Positions 20,202-28,217 of a stretch of DNA of 28,443 nt are shown here, piece after piece. Source of the stretch: Promethearchaeota archaeon (GTDB lineage: Archaea; Asgardarchaeota; Lokiarchaeia; Sigynarchaeales; SOKP01); NCBI GenBank assembly GCA_030605085.1, contig JAUWBH010000066.1:1-28443 (forward strand). Direction: 5' to 3'. The notes beneath the pieces were generated by a model. The model saw nothing but the letters and a program-made list of their open reading frames with translations, had not been told where the DNA came from and searched no databases. The translations under genes were made by a program, and so were the position numbers. How positions within the stretch are numbered: position 1 is the first letter of the stretch; each line of letters begins with the position of its first letter.

Positions 20202-21437
20202 TTGGAAAAGGAAATATATAAAGGTCGTGTGTTTGAAGAACTTTTTAACAGTATAATAAAAAGAAAGGTGTTAATTAAAGAAGAAAAATTTCTAAGTTTC
20301 GATTTTCTTCCGAGAATCTTACATAGAGACGGAGAAATAAAAGAATTAATGTTATATTGTACGGGTCTCGTAACTAATTGTGGTGAAAGAGCAGTAAATC
20401 TATTTGTAAAAGGAGGGCGGGGTGTAGGGAAGACTTCTACTGTAAAGTATTTCTGTAATAATTTAAAAAAGTTAGCTCAGAGGCGGGGGGTTAACTTAAA
20501 GTATATCCACATCAATTGTAGAAGAGCGCGGACAGAATACAGGGCGTTAATACAGCTAATCTCCGCTTTAAATATCAACATCCCTCAAAGGGGATATTCA
20601 CCACAAGATTTATTAGGTTTTCTTAGAGCTTTTCTTGAAAAAGAGGACATGTTCCTTATATTAGTCTTAGACGAGCTGGATTCGTTAGATAAAAAAGGGG
20701 CAGAACTTCTATATTCGCTCGTTAGAATAAACGATGATGTAATTGAAACTAAAGTTTCCAAAAGGTTAAACATTATTGGTATTATTGGGAATGCCCCTTT
20801 TTCAAGTAATCTAGTAAAGGATATACACCATTATTTTCTAAAAAACGCTATAGTATTTGAAAAATATACGAAAACGCAAATATTTGATATTTTAAAACAG
20901 AGAGCACATATTAGCATTAATGAGAACGTAATTAGCGATAAGATTCTACGCTTTATGGCGGAGATTGTTTATGAAAATGGTGACGTTAGGTGTGGCTTAA
21001 ACATATTATGGAATGCCACAAAGCTAGCTGAAAATAAGGGATTGGGTATAGTTACGCTAAATTGTGTCACACAAGCGTATCAAGATTTAGTTCCTTACGC
21101 CATTAAGGATATGCTTATTCATATGGCAGACCATAAACTACTCTTGTTATATACGATTACAGTTAAATTACAAAAGAATGGAAACCTTAACATCTCTCTG
21201 ACTGACGCTTTCAAAGATTATAAGGATATCTGTAATCTTTCTGGAATACCGCCAAGAGCTTATTCACAAGTATGGAATTACATTCAGGAATGCAAGAAGG
21301 ATACTATACTTAAAGTGGACAATGTAAGTAAGGGTATTAGAGGAAGAAGAACAATTATTGAAATGCCTGATATCCCCTTGAATAAACTTGTTCTGAATAT
21401 AACAAGGATACTAGAATCAAGAGAAATATCATTATGA
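20202..21437 (+). CDS. Orc1/Cdc6 replication initiator
   Basis: Orc1/Cdc6 binds origins and loads the MCM helicase. The 411-residue length is normal for the family. Walker A is at residues 71-78 (GGRGVGKT) and Walker B around LILVLDELDSL (D157, E158). A sensor-1 region contains IIGIIGNA (N197), and a sensor-2 motif GDVRCGLNIL has R263. The last 100 residues fit the C-terminal winged helix that contacts origin DNA. TTG 20202 follows GAGGAT (20193-20198). The stop overlaps the next gene by four bases, so a wHTH regulator is cotranslated. Divergence from chromosomal copies and the local context suggest the element's own initiator. Confidence 0.9.
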   Translation: MEKEIYKGRVFEELFNSIIKRKVLIKEEKFLSFDFLPRILHRDGEIKELMLYCTGLVTNCGERAVNLFVKGGRGVGKTSTVKYFCNNLKKLAQRRGVNLKYIHINCRRARTEYRALIQLISALNINIPQRGYSPQDLLGFLRAFLEKEDMFLILVLDELDSLDKKGAELLYSLVRINDDVIETKVSKRLNIIGIIGNAPFSSNLVKDIHHYFLKNAIVFEKYTKTQIFDILKQRAHISINENVISDKILRFMAEIVYENGDVRCGLNILWNATKLAENKGLGIVTLNCVTQAYQDLVPYAIKDMLIHMADHKLLLLYTITVKLQKNGNLNISLTDAFKDYKDICNLSGIPPRAYSQVWNYIQECKKDTILKVDNVSKGIRGRRTIIEMPDIPLNKLVLNITRILESREISL

Positions 21438-21718
21438 TAACTACGAAAATCGAACCTATAGAGGAAACCTTTGGGTCAAGAGCAAGAGTTAAGATAATGA
21501 AACTCTTAGCCATAAATGAGGAGCTATCAATATCTCAAATAATAAAGCTTACAAAGTCAAATCATTCTAATGTGACTCGTCATTTAGATTTTTTGATTGA
21601 TAAAAATTTGGTTCAGCTAAAGACTTTTGGGAGGATTAAAATCTATCGGTTCAAAATTGAGAATCTAAGAGCAAAAAGTTTTAAAAGTTTTTTAAACATT
21701 TGGGAAAACAAGTTATAA
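21434..21718 (+). CDS. ArsR-like winged-helix regulator
   Basis: Residues about 12-80 form a wHTH. The sequence GSRARVKIMKLLAINEELSI leads into SQIIKLTKSNHSNVTRHLDF and a wing around VQLKTFGRIKIYRF, the classical ArsR-type order. It has no metal-binding cysteines, so it responds to something else or acts constitutively. The ATG at 21434 overlaps the orc1/cdc6 stop (ATGA), which makes a role in regulating replication or copy number attractive, by inference from coupling only. Confidence 0.7.
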   Translation: MITTKIEPIEETFGSRARVKIMKLLAINEELSISQIIKLTKSNHSNVTRHLDFLIDKNLVQLKTFGRIKIYRFKIENLRAKSFKSFLNIWENKL

Positions 21719-21735
21719 AAAGAGGGTCCAAAATA

Positions 21736-22029
21736 ATGAAATTAGCAAGCATGTTTCGAAATTATTTGTTGCAAAACAACTTTTGGGCAAAAAAAGGGGC
21801 GGATTGTAATGTATATATTCGACACGACTCAGCTAATGGTGGGATTTACGCAATTATTAAAACAGATCCAAGGGGCGTTGAGATTACTGTTAATAGCGAA
21901 ACACTGTTCTTTAATAACTTTGATGAACTCGATGGGTTTCTTGCTAACATAAACCACTCCCGTAACGAGTTTCAAAGGATTTTGACTCGGAAGTTAATGA
22001 GTCGAAAACTTAGAACCTTAGAAATATAA
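21736..22029 (+). CDS. Unknown 97-residue protein
   Basis: ATG 21736 follows AGAGGG (21721-21726) and is preferred over the longer frame from TTG 21700, which would overlap the wHTH gene. The product is alpha/beta (ADCNVYIRHDSANGGIYAII, KTDPRGVEITVNSETLFFNN) with a helical, basic end (RNEFQRILTRKLMSRKLRTL). No family is recognised. It belongs to the initiator operon by spacing. Confidence 0.5.
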   Translation: MKLASMFRNYLLQNNFWAKKGADCNVYIRHDSANGGIYAIIKTDPRGVEITVNSETLFFNNFDELDGFLANINHSRNEFQRILTRKLMSRKLRTLEI

Positions 22030-22123
22030 TCCGTAAAGAATAAAAAATCTATAAATATTAAAAATGAAAATATCTTATACAAAAAATATCAGCAAAAGTT
22101 TCATACAATTATCTATATTATCA

Positions 22124-22133
22124 GTATATAAAT
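22124..22133 (+). promoter_or_regulatory. TATA-like box before the 22159 gene
   Basis: GTATATAAAT lies 26-35 bases before ATG 22159, giving a short or leaderless transcript. The preceding spacer (22030-22120) contains no gene. Confidence 0.4.
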
Positions 22134-22158
22134 CGTGTCTTAATGAGGCTAAAAAAAT

Positions 22159-22368
22159 ATGAAAAATAGATTTTTGGAACAGAGTATCTTCCTAAAAAAT
22201 TATTGGAGAAATGGGGGAACAAAATTTTTTACTCTTCCTATCAACAAAATAGAGAATATTAACCATATCAAAACTATTATTGTTTCGTCCATTGATATTC
22301 TTTATTACTGGATTTTTGTCATTTGGTGTTTCTCCACTCTTAACTTAATTTTAAGGAGGTATCGATGA
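22159..22368 (+). CDS. Small membrane protein
   Basis: The 69-residue product has a polar N-terminal half and one membrane helix near its C-terminus (about residues 40-64, including IDILYYWIFVIWCFSTLN), ending in basic residues (RRYR), which predicts a cytoplasmic C-terminal tail. Its stop overlaps the next gene's ATG (ATGA at 22365), and the strong AAGGAGGT for that gene lies inside its coding sequence, showing coupled translation. No family is recognised. Confidence 0.5.
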   Translation: MKNRFLEQSIFLKNYWRNGGTKFFTLPINKIENINHIKTIIVSSIDILYYWIFVIWCFSTLNLILRRYR

Positions 22369-22538
22369 GTACTTTAAATATAATAGACAACTTAGAACGA
22401 ATAAAGAATAATTATAAGAAACTCCTCGAAATATTTCCAAATGACTTAACTTTAGAACTATATTATAAGAAAGTATCGAAAAGCATTGATAATTTGAAGA
22501 AAGAATATTTGAAAAATAAAACCTCATTTAATAATTAA
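22365..22538 (+). CDS. 57-residue helical protein with a strong ribosome binding site
   Basis: AAGGAGGT (22353-22360) precedes ATG 22365 at close spacing. The product (MSTLNIIDNLERIKNNYKKL, then YYKKVSKSIDNLKKEYLK) is two short helices with charged faces. A T-rich run (22539-22556) directly after the stop probably terminates the unit. Function unknown. Its ribosome binding site and first codons recur, decayed, at 24928-24957. Confidence 0.55.
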   Translation: MSTLNIIDNLERIKNNYKKLLEIFPNDLTLELYYKKVSKSIDNLKKEYLKNKTSFNN

Positions 22539-22556
22539 TTTTTTCTTTTTTTTACT
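22539..22556 (+). terminator. T-rich terminator candidate
   Basis: TTTTTTCTTTTTTTT follows within a few bases of the stop of the 57-residue gene and separates it from the TFB operon promoter region (22557-22671), which carries CTTTATATAGG at 22591-22601. Confidence 0.4.
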
Positions 22557-22674
22557 TTTATTTATCTCTCTCCTTCTCTAACTTAGAGGACTTTATATAG
22601 GCCATCTATCATATGACATACGATATAACATCATACAAAAATCATATAATTATCGAATAGGTGAATAAAATATA

Positions 22675-23694
22675 ACGATAATTGAACAAGAGAGTGGAGT
22701 ATGTAGTGAATGTGGTGGAAGAGAGATTATTGAAACCAGCTCAGAGGTCATATGTCTGGGGTGTGGGATTGTCTTAAGAGAGAAGTTCCAAGACTCATCA
22801 TTCTATATTAGTCAGAACCCTCTTCCTAAAAAGGGTGCTCAATATAAGCAATGTGTCGCTCTGGGAGAAAGGCAGAACTTCGCAGGGGGTTTAGGCTCAT
22901 ATATAGATTACGAAAAAACTAAATATCTTAAAGATAAAACAGGGAAATTATTACCTCCTGATGAGCAAAAATTATATAGAAGACTAAAGAAAAATTACGC
23001 ACAATTCTTAAGAGTAAAAGACCACGAAACAGAATATCGGATTTTTAACATTTTGAGGAAAGTCTCAGCATATCTTAATCTAAATAAAAATATACAAATT
23101 AACGCAGGATATTATTACAAAAAGATAATAAAAAATGAAAAAAAAGTTGTTAACAATATTACCTTAATCGCATTCTGTCTCTTTTATGCGGTGAGAAAGG
23201 AATATTATAACGCCCCCTTTACCATTAAAGAAATTGCTCAAGCATTTGTAGATATGGGGCACAGAGTTAACCCAAGATTAATGTTAAGAGATGGATTGAG
23301 GTATAAACGACACTTAAATACTAATGCAGCACACCATAAAAGCGAGGATTACCTTAGTAGGCTTCTAAATGCCGTCATCAATCATGAGCTATTAGAAAAA
23401 CGATTAGAAAAGAAGCAAAGCTCCCAATCAAAAGAAGAATATCTGAATAAATTAACGCTAATGTGTAGAAATATACTAAGAAACTTTAGCACTCGGAAAA
23501 GAGGGGGAAGAAACCCCTTTATTTTGGCAGGATCAATTATCTACTTAGCGGACAGAATATTGGCTAAAAAACTTGGGGAAAAGGCGGTTCTAACTCAGAC
23601 TCTAATATCAGAGGCTACTACAATCCCCGAATACTCCATTAGAGACCACTATGTCAATTTGTTAAAACCAATATTTATAAATGAGTTGATGTAG
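22675..23694 (+). CDS. Second TFB (TFIIB-like) factor, no canonical start codon
   Basis: The frame encodes an N-terminal zinc ribbon (C10, C13, C27, C30: VCSECGGRE and CLGCGIV), a B-linker-like region (GSYIDYEKTKYLKDKTGKLL) and two helical cyclin repeats with the TFB order, about 339 residues in all. No ATG, GTG or TTG opens it before the zinc ribbon: an in-frame stop precedes a run of ATA, ACG, ATA, ATT codons (22672-22683), reached about seven bases after AGGTGA. I place the start at ACG 22675. A version from TTG 23053 would lose the whole zinc ribbon and is unlikely. It is more canonical than the 1768 copy and could be an alternative initiation factor for the element. Confidence 0.75.
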   Translation, partial: TIIEQESGVCSECGGREIIETSSEVICLGCGIVLREKFQDSSFYISQNPLPKKGAQYKQCVALGERQNFAGGLGSYIDYEKTKYLKDKTGKLLPPDEQKLYRRLKKNYAQFLRVKDHETEYRIFNILRKVSAYLNLNKNIQINAGYYYKKIIKNEKKVVNNITLIAFCLFYAVRKEYYNAPFTIKEIAQAFVDMGHRVNPRLMLRDGLRYKRHLNTNAAHHKSEDYLSRLLNAVINHELLEKRLEKKQSSQSKEEYLNKLTLMCRNILRNFSTRKRGGRNPFILAGSIIYLADRILAKKLGEKAVLTQTLISEATTIPEYSIRDHYVNLLKPIFINELM

Positions 23695-23695
23695 A

Positions 23696-24241
23696 ATAAT
23701 AACAAAATCAAAACAAGACCCTGAAGTTCGCTATGTATGCGAATCGGAATTTCTGAAGCCGAACCCAACATTTTCACATTTAAGCAATCAGGAAATTTGG
23801 CTTTATGATGAAATTCCAAGGAACTTTAGAAAAAAGGAAGAAGATCATGTTTTATCTGTGCAGAAAAACATTATTACAAATGAATTTGAAGTAATAAAGA
23901 AATATAATATAGCTATTCCTAGAAACATTATGGCGAAAGATGCAAAAGAAATTCTCCAAAATATTAATCAGGGAGAAGAACTAAAACCTTCAGAGATAAT
24001 TGCTAAACTGTTAAGGGGAAGAAATACGCTCGTTTTTTTGCAGAATTGTTCGAATGTCGTATATAAAACCAAAAACCTATGGGAAGCAATAAGGAGAGCT
24101 GAAGAGATTCGTGGCCTTTACTATAAGAATTATGCGCAGAGTTATAAATTTAAGAAATGTTTACACCGTGAACCTGCTATAGCAACTAAATGCCTCCTTA
24201 AAGAAGAATTTATTAATAAGAATGAGGTGATAAAAAATTAG
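23696..24241 (+). CDS. Unknown protein directly after the second TFB, start unresolved
   Basis: The frame is open from immediately after the TFB stop and gives a coding-like N-terminal section (KSKQDPEVRYVCESEFLKPN, LSNQEIWLYDEIPRNF) before the first GTG (23858). The real start is therefore probably a near-cognate ATA at 23696 or 23699; GTG 23858 would remove 54 residues. The rest is helical and basic (YNIAIPRNIMAKDAKEIL, LRGRNTLVFLQNCSNVVYK). No family is recognised. Its end carries GAGGTGA, which serves the next gene. A TFB-linked accessory protein is a fair guess. Confidence 0.5.
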   Translation: MITKSKQDPEVRYVCESEFLKPNPTFSHLSNQEIWLYDEIPRNFRKKEEDHVLSVQKNIITNEFEVIKKYNIAIPRNIMAKDAKEILQNINQGEELKPSEIIAKLLRGRNTLVFLQNCSNVVYKTKNLWEAIRRAEEIRGLYYKNYAQSYKFKKCLHREPAIATKCLLKEEFINKNEVIKN

Positions 24242-24419
24242 CGAAGTTAAAGATAATAAGAAGATGGTTTATAAGTGTGTGTGCGGATTTGTATTCTTTT
24301 CCGAGGATATAATGAAACTTTTTAAGCAGACCAAGGTTGAAGGTAATTTAGAAGAGGGAATAGTAATATGTCCCGAATGTGGGTCGTCAATAACAGTTAA
24401 AAAAGAAATTACCGAATAA
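24237..24419 (+). CDS. Small zinc-ribbon protein, apparent ATT start
   Basis: GAGGTGA (24224-24230) is spaced six bases from ATT 24237, which opens a 60-codon frame overlapping the previous stop. The alternative ATG 24264 has no good ribosome binding site and sits just before the first cysteine pair. The product has VYKCVCGFVF (C14, C16) and CPECGS (C45, C48), a rubredoxin-like zinc ribbon. It probably acts with the TFB or binds nucleic acid. Five base pairs after the stop, GAGG leads into the next gene. Confidence 0.55.
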   Translation: MSEVKDNKKMVYKCVCGFVFFSEDIMKLFKQTKVEGNLEEGIVICPECGSSITVKKEITE

Positions 24420-24440
24420 AATTAGTAGAGGAAATATAGA

Positions 24441-24827
24441 TTGACCGATTTTGAACAAGATTTTAGCGATGGTATAAATAAATCTGAGCTCACCATATTT
24501 AATGAATTTGATTACCAAAACCTTGTAATTGCTCTTGAAGTTGTCTACTACGAATATTGGAATTTATTCGATAGAGTTTTCCAACAGAGATGTGAAAAAG
24601 AGATTTTCAGACTCGTTGACCGCTTATATATCATTCTAACCGAGAAAAAGCAGTTTAATAAAAACCCCTGCTTATCAATCGGAGACCTTGAATTACTCTT
24701 GATAATAATCAACGAAGTATTAAAATTAAAAATCAATATCGATTTGCAAAGCGCACAAAAACCGTTAGTGGATTTTTTTAACTCATTTTACTGTCAATTT
24801 GATTTAGTTGTAGATAGTGAAAAATAA
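24441..24827 (+). CDS. Unknown 128-residue helical protein
   Basis: TTG 24441 follows GAGGAAA (24428-24434). The product is mostly helical (FDYQNLVIALEVVYYEYWNL, FRLVDRLYIILTEKKQF, LLLIIINEVLKLKI) with hydrophobic faces suited to a four-helix bundle. No family is recognised. It is the last gene of the 22.7-24.8 kb operon. Confidence 0.5.
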   Translation: MTDFEQDFSDGINKSELTIFNEFDYQNLVIALEVVYYEYWNLFDRVFQQRCEKEIFRLVDRLYIILTEKKQFNKNPCLSIGDLELLLIIINEVLKLKINIDLQSAQKPLVDFFNSFYCQFDLVVDSEK

Positions 24828-24980
24828 AAAAAGGTAAAAATAACGGGATATAAAAGAAAAGCATAGCTGAAAAGATAAGGAATAAGAAAGAATATTTGAT
24901 TATAAAAGTTTTTTAAGAAATAATATTAAGGAGGTTAAATCTTAGAGTACTTTAAATTTTTAAATTAAGAGGTATAAAAA

Positions 24981-27131
24981 ATGACGGTTAAAGATTTTAA
25001 TTTACTTATGTTTCAAGAAAGGGAGAATTTTCACGGCAAAAAAGAAAGAATAGTTATTATTGATTGTAAGAGATGCCCGAAATATACGGGTGAGCTTCTA
25101 AACTCCATAAGATGCAATCAGTGTTTTTTAGATTCGTTATTTAAAATTAAAGGGAAGAAATTTGACAAGTTCTCATTAGAATCTAATAATTTGACAATTT
25201 CGCTAAGAAAAGAGAAAATTAACTTATTCCTGAAGTGTTTCAAGAAGATAAAGGAAATTAAGGAAAGTTATAAAATTATTGACATAGAACGCTATAAGAA
25301 ATGTATCGAAGAGGATAGAAAATGTGATATTTTCACGGAATTTTATTCTCCAAGTAAATTTTATTTAATAAATATAAAACCTGCTAAGATTCATTTTAAT
25401 AATCCAATTCAGCTTTATGATGTCGTTCAATTGAGATATGGTCTTATTAAGAAAAACGATATTAAAACTGTGAAATGCTTTCGTTGTAGAAATGAGATGT
25501 TAAAAAACTACGAATGTTTCTTAGAAATGATGAATAATTTAGAGTTGATTAAAGATTATCGTGCTTTTTGCAAAAGAAACGAGCGTTATCCAGCATATTC
25601 TAAATATATTCAATCGTTATTTGATAAATCAAACAGCGATGATTCTACGCCAAAAGGAGAGATGCAAAAACCAATAGAAAGAAGGGATAAACTTAGACTA
25701 ATTAATACTTATGAAATTGGAGATTGTAAAATATTCAAGATTTTTATTTATAATGTAGAAAAGGATCGTGAAAAGTTATATGAGGTAAATTTGGTATATG
25801 CTTCAGAGGAAGAGGAAGGATTATTTCGAAGAATAACCAAGGATGTAAGAGACTTTCTCATAGAGGCCTTTATACTTGATACCGTGTTAGCATTTGAAGA
25901 ATTAATTGATAAATACTTGAATGAGGGGGTTTCGTATCTTAAGAATAAATATAGTCTTTCTAAAGACGAACAAAATAGAATAAGCCTTTTAGCGACATTT
26001 GAAGCCATAAATCTAGCTAAATTATTTCCCTTTTTGATAGACGACAATATTGAGGAAATATTCTTGGATTCTTCAGAATCCTATATTTACATTAACCATC
26101 AAACATATGGCCGATGCCGAACAGACATTAAGTTTAAAACAGATGAGATTGAGCGATTAAAAATATTCATTAAACTTTATAGTGGCGAGAGATTGGATCT
26201 CACTAATCCAAGTATTAATTTCATTATGAAAAATAAATATTTCTTTTGTAGATTTACTATAGATATTGCTCCAATTCACGCTTCAAGCTTTTCTTTTGAT
26301 ATCAGAAAGCTAAAAAAAAGTCTTCTAAATATTCAGGATTTACTCAAAAATAATACTCTAACCCCTCTAATAGCTTCCTTTCTTTATTTTAATAGTCTGA
26401 AAAGGAATAATATCACTGTAATTGGGGAAATTGATACTGGAAAAACAACTTTAATTAATACATTAGATTTAATATTGCCAAAAGAATTTAGAAAAATTTA
26501 CATAGAGAATGCTATTCTCTATTCGAAAAGCAATCAAATTAAAAAACTTTTACAACTGTGTCCGGATATAATTTATTTAGGAGACGTTTTAACCAAGGAA
26601 GAAGCCGAAGCGATGTTTCACTGTTTATCAGCGGGGTTAAGAGGGTTCCAAACCATTCACGCCAATAATATAGAATCGTTAGTGAACCGATTCAGATATC
26701 ATTTTAAAATTGATCCTTCTTGCTTTAATGATTTAGACTTAGTAATCTTAATGAAAAAAGATTCTAACTCCAGTACGAGAAGGATAATTGAGATTGCCGA
26801 GATTAACTATGAGGGGGAAATTGACTCTCTTTTTACCTATAATCCTCAAACTGACACTTGGGATTCATTGAAAGGGGTTAATTTATTTAAATGTAAATCT
26901 ATCCAAAAAATAACAAAATACGAAAAACTTGACAAAGAAATATTTTGGCGTTATCTGAATATCTATAAGCAGATATTTGAAGTTTTTACTAAATATAAGA
27001 AGTTACCCAATAAAGTATTAGTCGAATTCTTTCACGACTTAGCCTCGATTAGCAAAATCGGGCTTCAGAAGTTAGAACAATTCTGGGGCGACTGGAAAAG
27101 GGATTGTCTAAATTCCTTAAAATACCTTTAA
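24981..27131 (+). CDS. VirB11/PilT-type secretion ATPase with a Cys-rich N-terminus
   Basis: Secretion ATPases of this class power pili, archaella and type IV secretion. The C-terminal half fits: a DNIEEIFLDS...YGRC segment (about 355-380), Walker A GEIDTGKTT (482-490), an Asp-box-like YIEN, CPDIIYLGDVLTKEEA in the Walker B position (527-542), and a His-box GFQTIHAN (555-562). Walker B has Asp (D535) where the family usually has Glu, and the conserved Arg before PD is Cys. The long N-terminus (about 1-330) has CKRC and CNQC pairs (C29, C32, C45, C48) and CFRC (166-169), likely zinc knuckles, as in several archaeal type II/IV ATPases. ATG 24981 follows GAGG. It is probably part of the element's DNA-transfer machinery. 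Confidence 0.8.
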   Translation: MTVKDFNLLMFQERENFHGKKERIVIIDCKRCPKYTGELLNSIRCNQCFLDSLFKIKGKKFDKFSLESNNLTISLRKEKINLFLKCFKKIKEIKESYKIIDIERYKKCIEEDRKCDIFTEFYSPSKFYLINIKPAKIHFNNPIQLYDVVQLRYGLIKKNDIKTVKCFRCRNEMLKNYECFLEMMNNLELIKDYRAFCKRNERYPAYSKYIQSLFDKSNSDDSTPKGEMQKPIERRDKLRLINTYEIGDCKIFKIFIYNVEKDREKLYEVNLVYASEEEEGLFRRITKDVRDFLIEAFILDTVLAFEELIDKYLNEGVSYLKNKYSLSKDEQNRISLLATFEAINLAKLFPFLIDDNIEEIFLDSSESYIYINHQTYGRCRTDIKFKTDEIERLKIFIKLYSGERLDLTNPSINFIMKNKYFFCRFTIDIAPIHASSFSFDIRKLKKSLLNIQDLLKNNTLTPLIASFLYFNSLKRNNITVIGEIDTGKTTLINTLDLILPKEFRKIYIENAILYSKSNQIKKLLQLCPDIIYLGDVLTKEEAEAMFHCLSAGLRGFQTIHANNIESLVNRFRYHFKIDPSCFNDLDLVILMKKDSNSSTRRIIEIAEINYEGEIDSLFTYNPQTDTWDSLKGVNLFKCKSIQKITKYEKLDKEIFWRYLNIYKQIFEVFTKYKKLPNKVLVEFFHDLASISKIGLQKLEQFWGDWKRDCLNSLKYL

Positions 27132-27275
27132 ATTATTTGTAAATTTACACTCTCTTATTTATCAATAGTATAAATATCTATAAAATTTCGGACTTTTTAT
27201 ACAAAATTATAAACTATTTCTTAAGTCTCGTTTTTCAAACATTATGGTATTAGATTTAGCTTAGTACTTAAGAAG

Positions 27276-28217
27276 ATGATTCAAAATAGAGAACAAATTT
27301 GTCCTAATTGCGGAAAAGGATTCTTAATAACAGATTGCATACGTGGAGAAACTGTTTGTAAGAAATGTGGTATTGTTGTAGAGCAAAATATCATTGATTC
27401 CCGTGCCGAATGGCGTTCATTTTCCCCAGAAGAATACAAAAAACGGGCACGGGTTGGAGCGAAAACAAGATTAGATAAATTTGATAAAGGATTGACAACG
27501 GTAATTGCAAAAGAAAATAAAGATGCTTTTGGAATTTCATTAACTCCAAATATGAGAGCTAAAATTTATCGATTAAGAAAATGGCAAGAAAGAACGAAAA
27601 CAACTAAAGCAATTGATCGCAATTTAAATATTGCTATGATTGAATTAGACCAAATTGCTTCTCAACTTAATTTATCTAAGGACTTAAAGGAATCAGCGGC
27701 ATATATTTATAGAAAAACGCTCTCAAAAGGATTATCAAAAGGAAGAACAATAAAGGGAATTATTATTGCGTCTATTTTTATTGCGTGTAGAAAGAATAAA
27801 ATTCCTATAACTCTAGAATCCTTTAATGGCATTATTACAATTAAAACAAAAACAATTGCACGATATATTAGGTTAATTCAATATGAGCTTAATATTAAAT
27901 TACACCCATCTTCTCCAAAAGATTTTCTTTCTTATTTTTGTTCTGAGTTAAGACTTTCAGGTGAGGTTCAATCACTTGCAATAAAAATAATTGAATTATC
28001 ACAAAAGAAAGGAATGATGATAGGAAAAAGTCCTTTAGGATTTGCTTCAGGAGCGTTATATGTTGCATGTAGAATACAAGGTGAATCGAGAAGTCAGAAA
28101 GAAATATCGAAAATTGCAAAAATAACTGAAGCAACACTACGAACACGATATAAAGAGATATCAAATTTACTAAAGTCAGAGGAAGACTTCTATTACTTTC
28201 CTACAAGTTCCCTATGA
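27276..28217 (+). CDS. Canonical TFB (TFIIB) transcription factor
   Basis: All parts of a standard TFB are present: zinc ribbon (C9, C12, C28, C31), the B-reader signature RAEWRSFSPEEYKKRARVG (about 43-61), a linker ending in IYRLRKWQERTKT, and two cyclin repeats (about 120-205 and 215-300), the second with an HTH (RSQKEISKIAKITEATLRTR). At 313 residues it is normal in length and much better conserved than the other two TFBs here. It could be the host's general factor if the window edge is chromosomal, or an element copy. Several TATA-like runs (27160-27215) precede ATG 27276. The remaining 28218-28443 is spacer with two GATATCAC copies near 28352. Confidence 0.9.
   Translation: MIQNREQICPNCGKGFLITDCIRGETVCKKCGIVVEQNIIDSRAEWRSFSPEEYKKRARVGAKTRLDKFDKGLTTVIAKENKDAFGISLTPNMRAKIYRLRKWQERTKTTKAIDRNLNIAMIELDQIASQLNLSKDLKESAAYIYRKTLSKGLSKGRTIKGIIIASIFIACRKNKIPITLESFNGIITIKTKTIARYIRLIQYELNIKLHPSSPKDFLSYFCSELRLSGEVQSLAIKIIELSQKKGMMIGKSPLGFASGALYVACRIQGESRSQKEISKIAKITEATLRTRYKEISNLLKSEEDFYYFPTSSL

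Noticed and set aside
27260..27270. CTTAGTACTTA resembling the IS66-type inverted repeat
   Set aside because: Only 11 bases match, with no GTAA end, no partner repeat and no target duplication; most likely chance.
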